The notes beneath the pieces are model-generated. The model was given only the letters and a program-made list of their open reading frames with translations. It was not told where the DNA came from and did not search any database. From positions 2,852,001 to 2,916,000 of the forward strand of contig CAVWKG010000016.1 in NCBI GenBank assembly GCA_963755375.1: a stretch of 64,000 nt of DNA, written 5' to 3'. The DNA is from Bog-473 sp963755375 (GTDB lineage Bacteria; Actinomycetota; Acidimicrobiia; Acidimicrobiales; RAAP-2). Shown here in pieces: positions 16,448-25,525 of the stretch (its first letter is position 1; every line of letters starts with the position of its first letter). A program made the position numbers and the translations under genes.

Positions 16448-17569
16448 TCAGAGACTGTCGTGCGGATTCGGGAGAACGGCGGACGTCCAGGCCAGCCCGA
16501 TGCACATCTCGTCGGTTGACCCATCGCCCCACGTGACGAAGTGTGGTGGTGCCTTGCGCAGGATGGGCAGCTCTTGCGCAAGGTTCGGATTGTAGGAACA
16601 CGTCACCTGCACCCGCTCACCAGCCGTGACGGGCACCGGGCTGCTGAGGTTGTACGACTTCTGGTCGTGGAAGTCGAAGTTGGGCACGTTGAGGACGGTC
16701 TGAGCCTGTGGAGTCCCGGGGTTGAGCACCATCTTGAAGGACTGCCCGAGGAGATGCATGTGCGCGTACACCCTCATGACGTAGCCGCTCTTCTGGATTT
16801 TCGACGTACACGAGGTCGAATCTCCCTCGGGTGGGTCCGCCGGGTTGTTGCCGCAGAGTCCTTCGATGCCGTTCACCTCCTCGACGGCAGTCTGGCCGAA
16901 GCGCTGTCCCAGGTTGGCCAACGAAGCGGTACGGTTGCACAGTGGACCGCTGACGCCGGCCGGACACGGAATGTCAGGTGGCGCCAGCATCAAGTTGAGG
17001 TGGAGGGGCAGGAGCGGTGCCGACTCCGGCAGCGTGTGCAGCACCAGAGAGTTCTTCACCGGTTTGTCGCCGAGGAGCAGCGTGTAGTGGACCTGCATGA
17101 CGACCATACTTCCGGCGGGGAGCGGAACACCGGTGCCCTTGGGGAAGTCGTCCACTCCCGCCCCCGGGGTCCAGAACGTCAGCAGAGGGACCCCGGCGGC
17201 CCCCTCCGGGTCCGAGCTCGGGAGAGGGAGACCGAAGCACGTCCACCCGCGCCCTCCTCTGTTCTCCCCCTCTGCCGTGGCGGCCAGCGACGGCGGCAGG
17301 AGGAACAGTGCCGCGTGGTGAACTTCATCGCTCCCAGCGACGAACTTGCTGGAGACGATGTACTCGTTCTGGGTCACGTGAGGGTTCACCAGCGTGCAGT
17401 GGTAGTCGTCGGTCGTTCCTGCCGCCGCCACCGGCTTGTACGCGTGCGACATGCTCATCGAGATGGCGGTGATTGCCGGCTCCGAGCTCGAAGCCGCGGA
17501 CGGAGAGAGCGACAGGAGCGCTCCGGAGGCCGTCAGCATCGCTGCCGCAAGGAACATCGCAACTCGCAT
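16448..17569 (-). CDS. Secreted PHM/DBH-type copper monooxygenase, paralog 1
   Basis: 373 residues with a signal peptide (about 1-27). All copper ligands of the ascorbate-dependent type II monooxygenase fold are present. The CuH site is HH in DEVHHA (84-85) and H161 in MQVHY. The CuM site is HxH in AHMHLLG (270, 272) and Met355 in STDEMCIG. Several conserved Cys could form disulfides. Such enzymes hydroxylate C-H bonds with O2 at two uncoupled coppers; the bacterial substrate is unknown. A paralog lies at 26079-27275, at the other end of the copper island. The N-terminus of the mature protein is Met/His-rich (SMSMSHAY), which would suit copper loading. Confidence 0.88.
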   Translation of the reverse strand: MRVAMFLAAAMLTASGALLSLSPSAASSSEPAITAISMSMSHAYKPVAAAGTTDDYHCTLVNPHVTQNEYIVSSKFVAGSDEVHHAALFLLPPSLAATAEGENRGGRGWTCFGLPLPSSDPEGAAGVPLLTFWTPGAGVDDFPKGTGVPLPAGSMVVMQVHYTLLLGDKPVKNSLVLHTLPESAPLLPLHLNLMLAPPDIPCPAGVSGPLCNRTASLANLGQRFGQTAVEEVNGIEGLCGNNPADPPEGDSTSCTSKIQKSGYVMRVYAHMHLLGQSFKMVLNPGTPQAQTVLNVPNFDFHDQKSYNLSSPVPVTAGERVQVTCSYNPNLAQELPILRKAPPHFVTWGDGSTDEMCIGLAWTSAVLPNPHDSL

Positions 17570-17828
17570 GTGAGCCGAACTTAACAGGAGAAAGGCCCGG
17601 CCGCTTGGGGAATTGCTCGGTATTGAACTGCGTGGGTCGCCACCCGCATGGTCAACCCGATTGATTGGCGGAGTGACGTCTCGCGCTTTCCCGATGGGCC
17701 TTGTTTGCTGGCCCAGAGGCGATGCTGGGGATCCTCTCAGTCATGAGGGCTGGCCCAATGGGGTCGGTCTGCCAAGCGATCGGCCCTCCCGTTACGATGA
17801 GAACCGACGTAGGAATCCGGAGATGCCG

Positions 17829-18266
17829 ATGAACACGGCAACAACGTGCGACAATCCGATGTGCTCGTGTGATCCATGCACATGTGCCGAATGCGCCTGC
17901 GGCGTGGTCACGCTCGGCGATCTGGAGCGCCGGGTGCTGGGCATCGTGTGGGACCTGCCCGATCCCGAGCCGACCGGACGCGAAGTGGCTGATGCGCTTC
18001 CCGCGCATGCCTACACCACCGTCGCGACGGTTCTGGATCGCCTTGTCAACAAAGGGATCCTGAATCGCCGCCGGGACGGCCGTGCCATCCGGTTTGCTCC
18101 GATTGGCGTTCGCGGGGCCTATACGGCCGTCCTCATGCGTCAGGCTCTGGCGGCCGACGCCGATCCAAGCGCGGCCCTTGTCTGTTTCGCGGAAACGCTG
18201 TCGCCCTCCGAGGCGGTCGTCCTCCTCGGTGCCCTCGATGAGCACAGCTCCCACTCCACCTGTTGA
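17829..18266 (+). CDS. BlaI/MecI/CopY-family repressor with N-terminal Cys-rich metal site
   Basis: 145 residues. The first 24 residues hold seven Cys (C7, C12, C14, C17, C19, C22, C24) in a CxC-type array, followed by a BlaI/MecI winged helix (LGDLERRVLGIVWDL, then YTTVATVLDRLVNKGIL as recognition helix). A final Cys closes the tail HSSHSTC. CopY repressors sense Cu(I) through CxC motifs, but at the C-terminus; here the sensor-like motif is N-terminal. The ATG at 17829 is preferred because GGAG at 17819-17822 is 6 nt upstream, while the ATG at 17823 touches it. It is divergent from the monooxygenase gene. I infer a copper-responsive repressor of this island. Confidence 0.85.
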   Translation: MNTATTCDNPMCSCDPCTCAECACGVVTLGDLERRVLGIVWDLPDPEPTGREVADALPAHAYTTVATVLDRLVNKGILNRRRDGRAIRFAPIGVRGAYTAVLMRQALAADADPSAALVCFAETLSPSEAVVLLGALDEHSSHSTC

Positions 18267-18350
18267 GCTTCACCGCCTCGGTAAGGACGAACCCGACTCC
18301 GGCCCTCGCGCTGAGGGAACCGGACACCCATGCATGCCACGCGGCTTCCG

Positions 18351-19028
18351 TCAGAGCATCAGAATCAACATGAATCCCATGCCGACGCACATGACGGCGT
18401 GGCTGGCGTCCTCGAGCCATGGGGCGGTGATGTGCCGCACGGCACCAGCCGAGACCGATACCGGCAGCGGCCCGTTCGGAGCCTGGACCCACCGGCCGCT
18501 CGGTCCGCTCACGGCGTAGGTCCGGGCGTGCCTGCCGTGATGGGAGACACCCTTGACCGGCGAAGCGAGCGTGAAGACCGCGGAGAAGAAGAACGAGACG
18601 GCCAGGAGGGAGCCGAGCGCGGGATCGATTCGTGCACTCGACGACGACGCCGCGGACATCGAGATGGCTCCAGAACTGGCTCCGCCCGGAAACATGTACA
18701 TCAAGAGCATGGCAAGGCTCATCGCAGTGTGAATCAGATAGTGGGTGAGATGGATGCCGAACGCGATGACCGATTGCACGCTCTGCACGAGGAACCAGAC
18801 GAGCAACACCGTGAAGATGAGCTCCCAGATCGCACTAGGTCCGAAGGCCCAGTCGGCGATGAACATGCCGGCCATGGACGTTCCCATGAAGATGTGGGCG
18901 ATGTCGACGTCCCAGCCGGCGTTCCGACGAGTTGCCAGGGACACGGCGAGCAGCACGAGGCCGTACGCCGCCACGGCCAGCATCATCACCGCGAAGAGGT
19001 AGTACAGCCAGGCGGGAGTGGGCGTCAT
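18351..19028 (-). CDS. DUF5134-like polytopic membrane protein
   Basis: 225 residues with about six membrane spans. Helices are rich in Met and His (HIFMGTSMAGMF, THYLIHTAMSLAMLLMYMF, and HAVMCVGMGFMLILML at the C-terminus), and a Ser/Ala-rich loop lies in the middle. I recognise it as a DUF5134-like protein known from mycobacteria, function unknown. The Met/His clusters and the copper-gene neighbours suggest Cu(I) handling. Its ATG overlaps the upstream gene's stop by 4 nt, so the two are one operon reading away from the palindrome at 20092-20114. Confidence 0.75.
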   Translation of the reverse strand: MTPTPAWLYYLFAVMMLAVAAYGLVLLAVSLATRRNAGWDVDIAHIFMGTSMAGMFIADWAFGPSAIWELIFTVLLVWFLVQSVQSVIAFGIHLTHYLIHTAMSLAMLLMYMFPGGASSGAISMSAASSSSARIDPALGSLLAVSFFFSAVFTLASPVKGVSHHGRHARTYAVSGPSGRWVQAPNGPLPVSVSAGAVRHITAPWLEDASHAVMCVGMGFMLILML

Positions 19029-20047
19029 GGGACGAGGACCTGCCTCGAACCAGTCGTCGGGCCCCAGGACGCGCCGCTCGCAGGATTTCGCACAATCGTC
19101 AACGGCCAGTAGAGCAACGCCAACATGATGATGAGCGGTCCGGAATTCGGGTCGGTGGCGCCGCCGGCCAGGATCCCCCCGAAGTCCTGGGTGGCCGCCC
19201 AGATGACGGCGAACACGGCCATGCCCAGAACGAGGGTCACCTTGGTGACCCGGGGCGGGAGGTAGACCCCGACGGCCACCACGATGCAGATGAGCGCGAG
19301 CACGATCGCCGCAATCGTCCCGTGATGAAGGAGCACCGATCCGGTGGACCGGTCGATATGGACGAGCCAACCAGGCTCTCCCGTGTAGGTGGCCACCAGG
19401 GCGTGCAGCGCCTGGGGCGACCGTCCCGAGCCGGCCACAGCCAACAGGGCCAGCAGGCCCCACGCCACCACCCAGATCGCCTTCGCGGCGGTCACCCCGA
19501 CGCTCCGTGCAGCGACGAAGGGGCGGTCCGAGCCGTCGCTCGGCCACAGCAGAACCGCCAAGACGGCGTAGAAGAGCACGCTGCCGGGGCCGCCGCCGAA
19601 CGGCGTGGCGTCCCCGTGGGCGATGCGCCCCAGACCTTCCCCGAACCACCAGACGCCCAGGGACCACACGACGGAGAGCACGAGGGCGGGTTTCACCGAT
19701 CGCCTCCAGACGATCCCGAAGGCGATCAGGAACTGCACGAAGGCGAAGACGGTGTTGCCGAGCACCGGATGGCGATAGACGTTCGACGCGTTCCAAGTGA
19801 TGGAGTGCGCGACCCATCCGGGATTACCGGCCGCGGCGGAGTTGAGCATGCCGCTGAACCCGTTCGCGCCCCGAGTGAACATGAACGGCTGGATCTGCAA
19901 GACCGCATCGAGGAGCCAGACCGTTGCCAGCACCAATTGGAACGTCCGCTGGAGATCCCTGGGCTGTCCGTCGGCGCGGGGCACGAGCCCGCACGAACAC
20001 CTTCCCTCGGTCGACGTATTCTCGTCTTCGACGTCCGTCGTGCCCAC
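19025..20047 (-). CDS. Polytopic membrane protein of unknown function, first gene of the DUF5134 operon
   Basis: 340 residues, about eight membrane helices. A short cytoplasmic N-terminus carries a CSCG motif (about 17-20). Helices contain RTFQLVLATVWLLDAVLQIQ, WVAHSITWNASNVYRHP and a C-terminal LLYWPLTIVRNPA. I do not recognise a characterised family. It is translationally coupled to the DUF5134-like gene, and its start lies 45 nt from the palindrome, so it is probably a direct target of the BlaI/CopY-like repressor. A role as a copper or heme/oxidant-related membrane component is inference from context. Confidence 0.75.
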   Translation of the reverse strand: MGTTDVEDENTSTEGRCSCGLVPRADGQPRDLQRTFQLVLATVWLLDAVLQIQPFMFTRGANGFSGMLNSAAAGNPGWVAHSITWNASNVYRHPVLGNTVFAFVQFLIAFGIVWRRSVKPALVLSVVWSLGVWWFGEGLGRIAHGDATPFGGGPGSVLFYAVLAVLLWPSDGSDRPFVAARSVGVTAAKAIWVVAWGLLALLAVAGSGRSPQALHALVATYTGEPGWLVHIDRSTGSVLLHHGTIAAIVLALICIVVAVGVYLPPRVTKVTLVLGMAVFAVIWAATQDFGGILAGGATDPNSGPLIIMLALLYWPLTIVRNPASGASWGPTTGSRQVLVP

Positions 20048-20091
20048 CGCCTACCTCTCTCTGCCAGGGATTGCCCACTGCGGTGCGCCCT

Positions 20092-20114
20092 TACTACTAC
20101 CACTCGTAGTAGTA
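20092..20114. promoter_or_regulatory. Candidate BlaI/CopY-type operator
   Basis: A perfect inverted repeat: TACTACTAC at 20092-20100, a 5-nt spacer, and GTAGTAGTA at 20106-20114. TAC/GTA arms are the hallmark of BlaI/MecI-family operators, and a BlaI-like gene lies 2 kb away. The site is 45 nt from the start of the membrane-protein operon and 118 nt from the DyP start, so it could control both directions. Confidence 0.7.
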
Positions 20115-20231
20115 CAGCTGCCACGTTGACTGCCGGAGGTCCCGGACCTCGGCCGACCTCCGGCAGGCCGAGGTGGCGAGCGATACTGGCGGATGCCGGT
20201 ACCGTCACACCGGCCGGCGTGCCTTGCTCCT

Positions 20232-21557
20232 ATGACCGACGACACCGACAACGCAGACCGCCCCGTGCCAGGCGCCCCCGACCCGGGCACGGTGTCCCGG
20301 CGCGGGTTCCTGGGTGCCGCAAGCGCGCTCGGCGCGGTCGGGGGGGCGTGCGTTGGCGCCGCCGCGGTGGGCGTCCCTCTCGGCCTGTCCACCGAACCAG
20401 GGCAATCGCCGGACGGCTCCTCCTGGAGCGGCACGGAGCCGTTCTATGGCACGCACCAGGGCGGAATCGTGACGTCCCCACAGAGCCACACCTACTTTGC
20501 CGTGCTCGATGTGACCACGAAGGATCGAACGCAACTCACGGACCTGCTTCGGGGTTGGACGGCTCTCGCGGCAAACCTGGTTTCCGGCCGGCCTGCACAT
20601 CCGATGACCGGCGAACCCGGAAGTCCAGAACCAGACAGTGGCGAAGCCGTCGGTCTGGGTCCGGCACGCCTCACGGTCAACGTCGGATTCGGCCCCCGCC
20701 TGTTCGGCGTCAATGGACTCGATCGGTTCCGCCTCGCTGAACGCTGGCCCATTCAACTGGTCGATCTGCCGACTTTTCGCGGAGATGCCCTGAGCGCCTC
20801 GACCGCTGGTGGCGATCTCACCATTCATGCCTGCGCGGACGACCCCCAAGTGGCGTTTCACGCGGTGCGACAACTCGTGCGCGCCGGTGGGCCCCTGACG
20901 GCGGTCCGATGGTCCCAAGCGGGCTTCAACGAAACGGACGCAAGTCGAGGCACCCCGAGGAACCTCCTCGGTTTCAAGGACGGGACGTCGAACCCCAGCA
21001 CGACGGCCGAGCTGGCTCAGTTCGTCTGGGCGCGGTCCGATGCGCCCGAGTGGATGGCGGGTGGGACCTACCTGGTCATGCGGCGCATCAGAATTTCTCT
21101 CGAGCAATGGGACGCCCAGACGCTCCGAAGCCAAGAGCTGGCCGTCGGCCGCCACAAGGCGACGGGCGCTCCGCTCGGACGGTCGGGCGAGTTCGACGCG
21201 CTCGACCTCCGGGTCACGGATTCGACAGGGAGCCCGGTCGTCCCGCTAGACGCCCATGTTCGGCTGGCGTCGCCGCAGGCAAATTGGGGCGCAACCTTGC
21301 TGCGTCGCAGCTATTCGTACAGCAACGGCGTGACGCCGGCCGAAGAATCCGGTGCGAGATCACCTTCGTTCGATGCCGGTCTTCTGTTCGCGTCGTATCA
21401 GAATGACCCACGCCTTGCGTTCATTCCTATCTTTCACGCCTTGGCCGAAAAGGACGCCCTTTCGAGGTTCTGCACCTGTACCGGCAGCGCCATTGCCGCC
21501 ATCCCGCCGGCACCGTCGAAAGAAGGGCGCTGGATCGGACAGGATCTGTTCACCTAG
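20232..21557 (+). CDS. Tat-exported DyP-type heme peroxidase (EfeB-like)
   Basis: 441 residues. A twin-arginine signal, SRRGFLG at 22-28, is followed by a hydrophobic stretch. The DyP signature GFKDG is at 247-251 (catalytic Asp250), the proximal heme His is H342 in AHVRLASP, and a distal Arg lies in LLRRSYSYSNG (358/359). DyP enzymes oxidise dyes, porphyrins or metals with H2O2; EfeB members act in iron uptake. No EfeU/EfeO is nearby. The copper genes around it suggest oxidant or metal-oxidation duty outside the membrane. Start chosen at ATG 20232. Confidence 0.92.
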   Translation: MTDDTDNADRPVPGAPDPGTVSRRGFLGAASALGAVGGACVGAAAVGVPLGLSTEPGQSPDGSSWSGTEPFYGTHQGGIVTSPQSHTYFAVLDVTTKDRTQLTDLLRGWTALAANLVSGRPAHPMTGEPGSPEPDSGEAVGLGPARLTVNVGFGPRLFGVNGLDRFRLAERWPIQLVDLPTFRGDALSASTAGGDLTIHACADDPQVAFHAVRQLVRAGGPLTAVRWSQAGFNETDASRGTPRNLLGFKDGTSNPSTTAELAQFVWARSDAPEWMAGGTYLVMRRIRISLEQWDAQTLRSQELAVGRHKATGAPLGRSGEFDALDLRVTDSTGSPVVPLDAHVRLASPQANWGATLLRRSYSYSNGVTPAEESGARSPSFDAGLLFASYQNDPRLAFIPIFHALAEKDALSRFCTCTGSAIAAIPPAPSKEGRWIGQDLFT

Positions 21558-21785
21558 GTGTCTCGCAAGCTCTCACTTGGTCGAGTGTGACGACAGGGCG
21601 ACCCTTGTCGGCGGGGGCAGGGAAGGTGCGCGAGCGAGGGAATCACTCCAGGCGTCGGGGCGCGAGCTGGGGTGGCGGCCCGAGCGTCCCGTCGTCAAGG
21701 TGGCCTCCAGGTCGCTCGGCCGTGGGCGCCGATCGCGGGCGGCTGGTTCAGGCCGGCCCAGAGCCAATACCATGGGGGCGTGACC

Positions 21786-22034
21786 ATGTCAGAACCTTCC
21801 GGCACGCCCGGTGCTGAAGTTGCCGTAGCCCAGCTCACGGTGGAGGGTATGCACTGTGGTTCGTGTGTCGCGCTCATTGAGGAAACGCTCACCGAGCGCG
21901 ACGGTGTGAGGACCGCCTTGGTCGATCTCGATTCTGCACGCGCGGTGATCGAGTACGACCCGTCCACGCTCGACGTGGAGGAGATCCTCGCCGCCATCGC
22001 CCAGGCCGGGTACTCCGCTACTCCAGTGAGCTAA
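21786..22034 (+). CDS. copZ: CopZ-like copper chaperone (HMA domain)
   Basis: 82 residues comprising one heavy-metal-associated domain, with VEGMHCGSC giving the Cu(I)-binding MxCxxC motif after a short N-terminal extension. The ferredoxin-like fold (beta-alpha-beta) ends in AQAGYSATPV. It stops 8 nt before the GTG of the CopA-type ATPase, so they are co-translated; the chaperone should deliver Cu(I) to the pump. The 228-nt gap upstream holds its promoter, but I find no clear CsoR or CueR site there. Confidence 0.92.
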   Translation: MSEPSGTPGAEVAVAQLTVEGMHCGSCVALIEETLTERDGVRTALVDLDSARAVIEYDPSTLDVEEILAAIAQAGYSATPVS

Positions 22035-22042
22035 CGGGTCCG

Positions 22043-24718
22043 GTGCTCACGGGGGCCGCGGAGGCAGCGTCGCTTCTGGAGCAGGAGGGGCCGTCGGTCG
22101 CCACGGCCGAGCTCGAGTTGGGTGGCATGCACTGCAGTGCGTGTGCGACGCGCATCCAACGGGCACTTGGGCGCATGCCCGCCGTCGCGAGCGCCTCGGT
22201 CAATCTGGCCACCACCCGGGCCTATGTGGCGTACGATCCTGTTCGCCTCGACCCCGAGGCCCTCTGCCGTGCGGTCAGCGATACGGGCTACACCGCGACG
22301 CCCGTTGTGCGCGGCCGTGCCGTGGAAACCAACCGGGATCCGGACTACTGGGATCTCCGCGTCCTCGTCTCGTGGCCACTGTCCATACTGGCTCTGCTTG
22401 TCGCGTTGGGCGGCCCCGAGTCGGCGACGTCCGGATGGACCGTCCTTCTTCTCGCCGTCGTCGTCGAGATCGTCGGAGGCTGGCCGTTCCTGAGGGACAG
22501 CGCCCGGCTGCTGCGCCACGGGGCGACGAGCATGGACACGCTCATCGCTTTGGGGACGTTGGCCGCGTTGGCAGTCAGTGCGGTCGAGGCCATCGCCCTT
22601 GGCGGCCGGCACGTGCACCTCGGTGGTGGAGGCGCCTTCGCGGCCAGGTTGCACGGGGTGATGGCCCCGTTGATCGTGTCGGTGCTGGCCACCGGCCGGG
22701 CCATCGAAATGCGGGCGCGCGCACGGGCGGCGGACGCCATGCACTCCCTGCTCTCGCTGCGGCCACCGACGGCGCGGGTCGTCGTCCACATCGAGGACGA
22801 GGAGGGGATGTTGGTTCCGCCGGAGAGCCTTCCCGTCGGCGCTCTCATGCGAGTCCGGCCGGGCGAGGCCATCCCCCTCGACGGCACCGTTGTTTCCGGT
22901 TGGTCGCCGGTCGACGAGTCGATGCTCACTGGAGAGCCCCTGCCGGTCGACCGCGGCCTAGGGAGCTTCGTGACCGGTGGCACGCGGAACGGGAGCGGGA
23001 TACTGGTCGTCACCGTCGCATCCGTGGCTGACGAATCTGTCTTGGCCAATCTGCAGACCCTGGTGGAAGAGGCGCAAAGGGACAAGGCACCGTTGCAACG
23101 GATCGCCGACCGAATCAGCAGCGTGTTCGTTCCTGCGGTGCTCATTGGTGCGGTGTTGACTTTCTTCACCTGGTGGCTGGTCGTGGGCGACTCCGGCCGA
23201 GCCGTGCTCAGCAGCCTGGCCGTCCTCCTGGTCGCCTGTCCGTGCGCCATGGGCCTCGCCGCCCCGGTCGCCATGATGGTCGGCTGTGGGAGGGCCGCCG
23301 CCCTCGGGATCTTCATCCGTAACGGAGACGCGCTCGAGCGGCTGGCCAAGGTCGATGGAGTGGTGTTCGATAAGACCGGCACGCTGACGGAACGACATGC
23401 CGAAGTGACATCGGTGCTCGCGGTGCCGCGGTGCTCGACCGAAGACGTGCTCTCGCTGGCGGCGGCGGTCGAAGCCGAGAGTCAACACCCGATCGCCCTG
23501 GCCATCATGGCCGCCACCGGAGCCGAGACCCGCGCCGCTGACGTCCAATCACTGCCGGGGGTCGGCGTCGTTGGGACACTGGACGGCGACGAGATCCGGG
23601 TGAGCAGGGTGGTGCTGTCGAAGTTGCCGGAATCGATCTCCGCCGGCGTGACGGAGCGCTACTGCCGCGGCGAGACGCTGGTGATGGTCGAGCGCAATGG
23701 TGATGTGGTCGGGGCGATTGCCGTGGCGACCCCTCTGCGACCTGAAGCGCCCCCTGCCGTGGCCCGCCTCCGTGAACTCGGACTGCCGTCGTCCATCCTC
23801 AGCGGAGATAGCGAGCCCGCCGTGCAAACGGTGGCTGCGGAACTCGGCATCACGTCGGCCCGGAGCAACCTGAGTCCGGCGGAAAAGGTCGACGTCCTCA
23901 CATCGATGTGCGAGGGTGACCGACACCTGCTCATGGTGGGTGACGGCATCAACGACGCCCCGGCTCTCGTCGCGGCTCACGTTGGGTGCGCCATCGGCAG
24001 CGGGTCGGAGGCGGCCCTGGCCAACAGCGACATCGCCCTGCTCGGCAACGACCTCCTGGGAGTACCAGCGGCGGTCGAGGTGGCCGGATCGACCTATTCG
24101 GTGATCCTGCAGAACTTCGGGTGGGCCATGGGCTACAACGTCTCGGCCCTGCCCCTCGCCGCGTTCGGACTGCTCGACCCCTTGGTCGCGGCGATCGCCA
24201 TGGGGCTCTCGAGCCTCCTCGTCGTTCTCAACAGCTTGCGGCTCACCCGGTTGGGTCGATCGGGGCTCTCGAACATCCGGGCACCCCACCTCATGAAAGG
24301 GCGACGGAGTGTTGTCTTGTCGGTGTCGCTTCCGATCGTCCTCTTCGCCGGTCTCACGGTGGTCAGCGAGTTCGTGTCCCCCGCCAGAGGCCAGTCCCTG
24401 CTTCCTGAACTCCCTTCGATCACGACCGTCGCGCTGCCGCACGGAGGTTCGGTCGAGATGTACCTCGACCCCGGCGCGGTGGGAATCAATCAGTTCCACA
24501 TCATCTTCGGCGGATCGACGGCAGATCTGGCTACCGTGAGGCCTCTGGTGACTGCCAGCGTCGCCGGCGGACCGACGCAGAACCTCAGGCAGCTCCGTCT
24601 TTCGCCCGGCCACTACACCGAATTCGTGCTGTTGCAGCCGGGGCGGTCGACGTTCCACGTGGTGGCCACGTTCGGATCCACCCCGGTGTCGTTCGACTTC
24701 AGTCGGACGCTGCAGTGA
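22043..24718 (+). CDS. copA: Cu(I)-exporting P1B-type ATPase with an extra C-terminal outer domain
   Basis: 891 residues. The N-terminal HMA domain has MHCSAC (C31, C34); TGEP is at 296-299; the transmembrane CPC is at 399-401; the phosphorylated Asp is D443 in DKTGT; ESQHP and GDGINDAP follow. These are the hallmarks of CopA, which pumps Cu(I) out of the cytosol. After the eighth core helix, residues about 751-891 add a ninth hydrophobic helix and about 110 residues of beta-rich sequence (VEMYLDPGAVGINQFHIIFG), which looks like a CopC/YtkA-type beta-sandwich. This fusion is unusual and would place the domain outside the membrane. GTG start, 8 nt after copZ. Confidence 0.93.
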   Translation: MLTGAAEAASLLEQEGPSVATAELELGGMHCSACATRIQRALGRMPAVASASVNLATTRAYVAYDPVRLDPEALCRAVSDTGYTATPVVRGRAVETNRDPDYWDLRVLVSWPLSILALLVALGGPESATSGWTVLLLAVVVEIVGGWPFLRDSARLLRHGATSMDTLIALGTLAALAVSAVEAIALGGRHVHLGGGGAFAARLHGVMAPLIVSVLATGRAIEMRARARAADAMHSLLSLRPPTARVVVHIEDEEGMLVPPESLPVGALMRVRPGEAIPLDGTVVSGWSPVDESMLTGEPLPVDRGLGSFVTGGTRNGSGILVVTVASVADESVLANLQTLVEEAQRDKAPLQRIADRISSVFVPAVLIGAVLTFFTWWLVVGDSGRAVLSSLAVLLVACPCAMGLAAPVAMMVGCGRAAALGIFIRNGDALERLAKVDGVVFDKTGTLTERHAEVTSVLAVPRCSTEDVLSLAAAVEAESQHPIALAIMAATGAETRAADVQSLPGVGVVGTLDGDEIRVSRVVLSKLPESISAGVTERYCRGETLVMVERNGDVVGAIAVATPLRPEAPPAVARLRELGLPSSILSGDSEPAVQTVAAELGITSARSNLSPAEKVDVLTSMCEGDRHLLMVGDGINDAPALVAAHVGCAIGSGSEAALANSDIALLGNDLLGVPAAVEVAGSTYSVILQNFGWAMGYNVSALPLAAFGLLDPLVAAIAMGLSSLLVVLNSLRLTRLGRSGLSNIRAPHLMKGRRSVVLSVSLPIVLFAGLTVVSEFVSPARGQSLLPELPSITTVALPHGGSVEMYLDPGAVGINQFHIIFGGSTADLATVRPLVTASVAGGPTQNLRQLRLSPGHYTEFVLLQPGRSTFHVVATFGSTPVSFDFSRTLQ

Positions 24719-24856
24719 ACACACGACTCGACTGCGGTGATCGGTTACCTGGAGAGGATCCGCCGCCGCGACCGCTTGACTGACGAGTGGAGGCTCTCGT
24801 CCTTTTGGACCAGACCCAGGTCCGAGACGTCCCGTATCCGCCCGAGGGCTACGGAC

Positions 24857-25432
24857 TCACGACCTTTGTTTGGCCTTGATGACCTCTCCCTTGGGCGAGA
24901 GCACGTACCAGAGGCCGCCCAGACTGTTCAGGCCCTGACCCGTCGCTTCGCCGGGCGCGGTGTCGACCTCCCAAAGGTAGAGCGGCCAGCGATTGTACGT
25001 GACTTGCAGACCCCCATCCTTCCGGGTCGTCGTCCCGAGGAGCGAGGCCACGGCCCGACCGGCGGCCACTGGTGTCGTCACTCCTGTCGGCAGCCGAAGC
25101 GGTGGCCATCCGGACGCGCACTTCTTGTAGCAGGTTGACTTCCCTCGCTGGTGGTCGGGCACGAACATGTAGAGGGTCAGACCCTGCCCATTGACGAGGA
25201 CAGTGCCGAGTCCCCGCACGGTGCCCGTCTTCACCTCGTAGTACGGCGACGTACCCGCAGCGGCCGGTTGGCCGACCGAACCGTTTGTGCCATTCGCTGC
25301 GAAGCGACTGGAGATGGCCGCGGATGCCGCACTGTCGGGCGCGATGTTGGGGGTCACGGCCACGAGACCCACCGCCGCCAGCGCGAGGAGCGCGCGGTTC
25401 CCCGTCGCTTTCGCCCTTCTCCCCGTCCACAT
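24857..25432 (-). CDS. Secreted protein with two Lipoprotein_15 (PF03640-type) repeats
   Basis: 191 residues from ATG 25432, with a signal peptide to about residue 38. Two copies of the LY-x-F ... WPP type repeat are visible: LTLYMFVPDHQRGKSTCYKKC ending in WPPL, and RWPLYLWEVD with a following GGLWYVLSP. This family of secreted beta-repeat proteins is common in Actinobacteria and has no firm function; some members are linked to redox or metal proteins. The single CxxxC (CYKKC) may bind metal. It sits between copA and the second copper monooxygenase. Confidence 0.82.
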   Translation of the reverse strand: MWTGRRAKATGNRALLALAAVGLVAVTPNIAPDSAASAAISSRFAANGTNGSVGQPAAAGTSPYYEVKTGTVRGLGTVLVNGQGLTLYMFVPDHQRGKSTCYKKCASGWPPLRLPTGVTTPVAAGRAVASLLGTTTRKDGGLQVTYNRWPLYLWEVDTAPGEATGQGLNSLGGLWYVLSPKGEVIKAKQRS

Positions 25433-25525
25433 GAGATCGCCTCCTGCTGCTTGGTCGACACAAGATAGCGGGTGGTGTCCGGGGCGACCCCTCACCCCCG
25501 AGGGGCGGCTGCTACTGTCCACCAC

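Noticed and set aside
18351..19817. A 488-codon reverse frame spanning two genes
   Set aside because: The N-terminal part is a shadow of the 19025-20047 membrane protein; the real product starts at 19028 with a 4-nt overlap.
21558..21785. CsoR or CueR-type copper operator upstream of copZ
   Set aside because: Only imperfect inverted repeats (TCACTT...AGTGTGA) are found, not a recognised metal-operator consensus.
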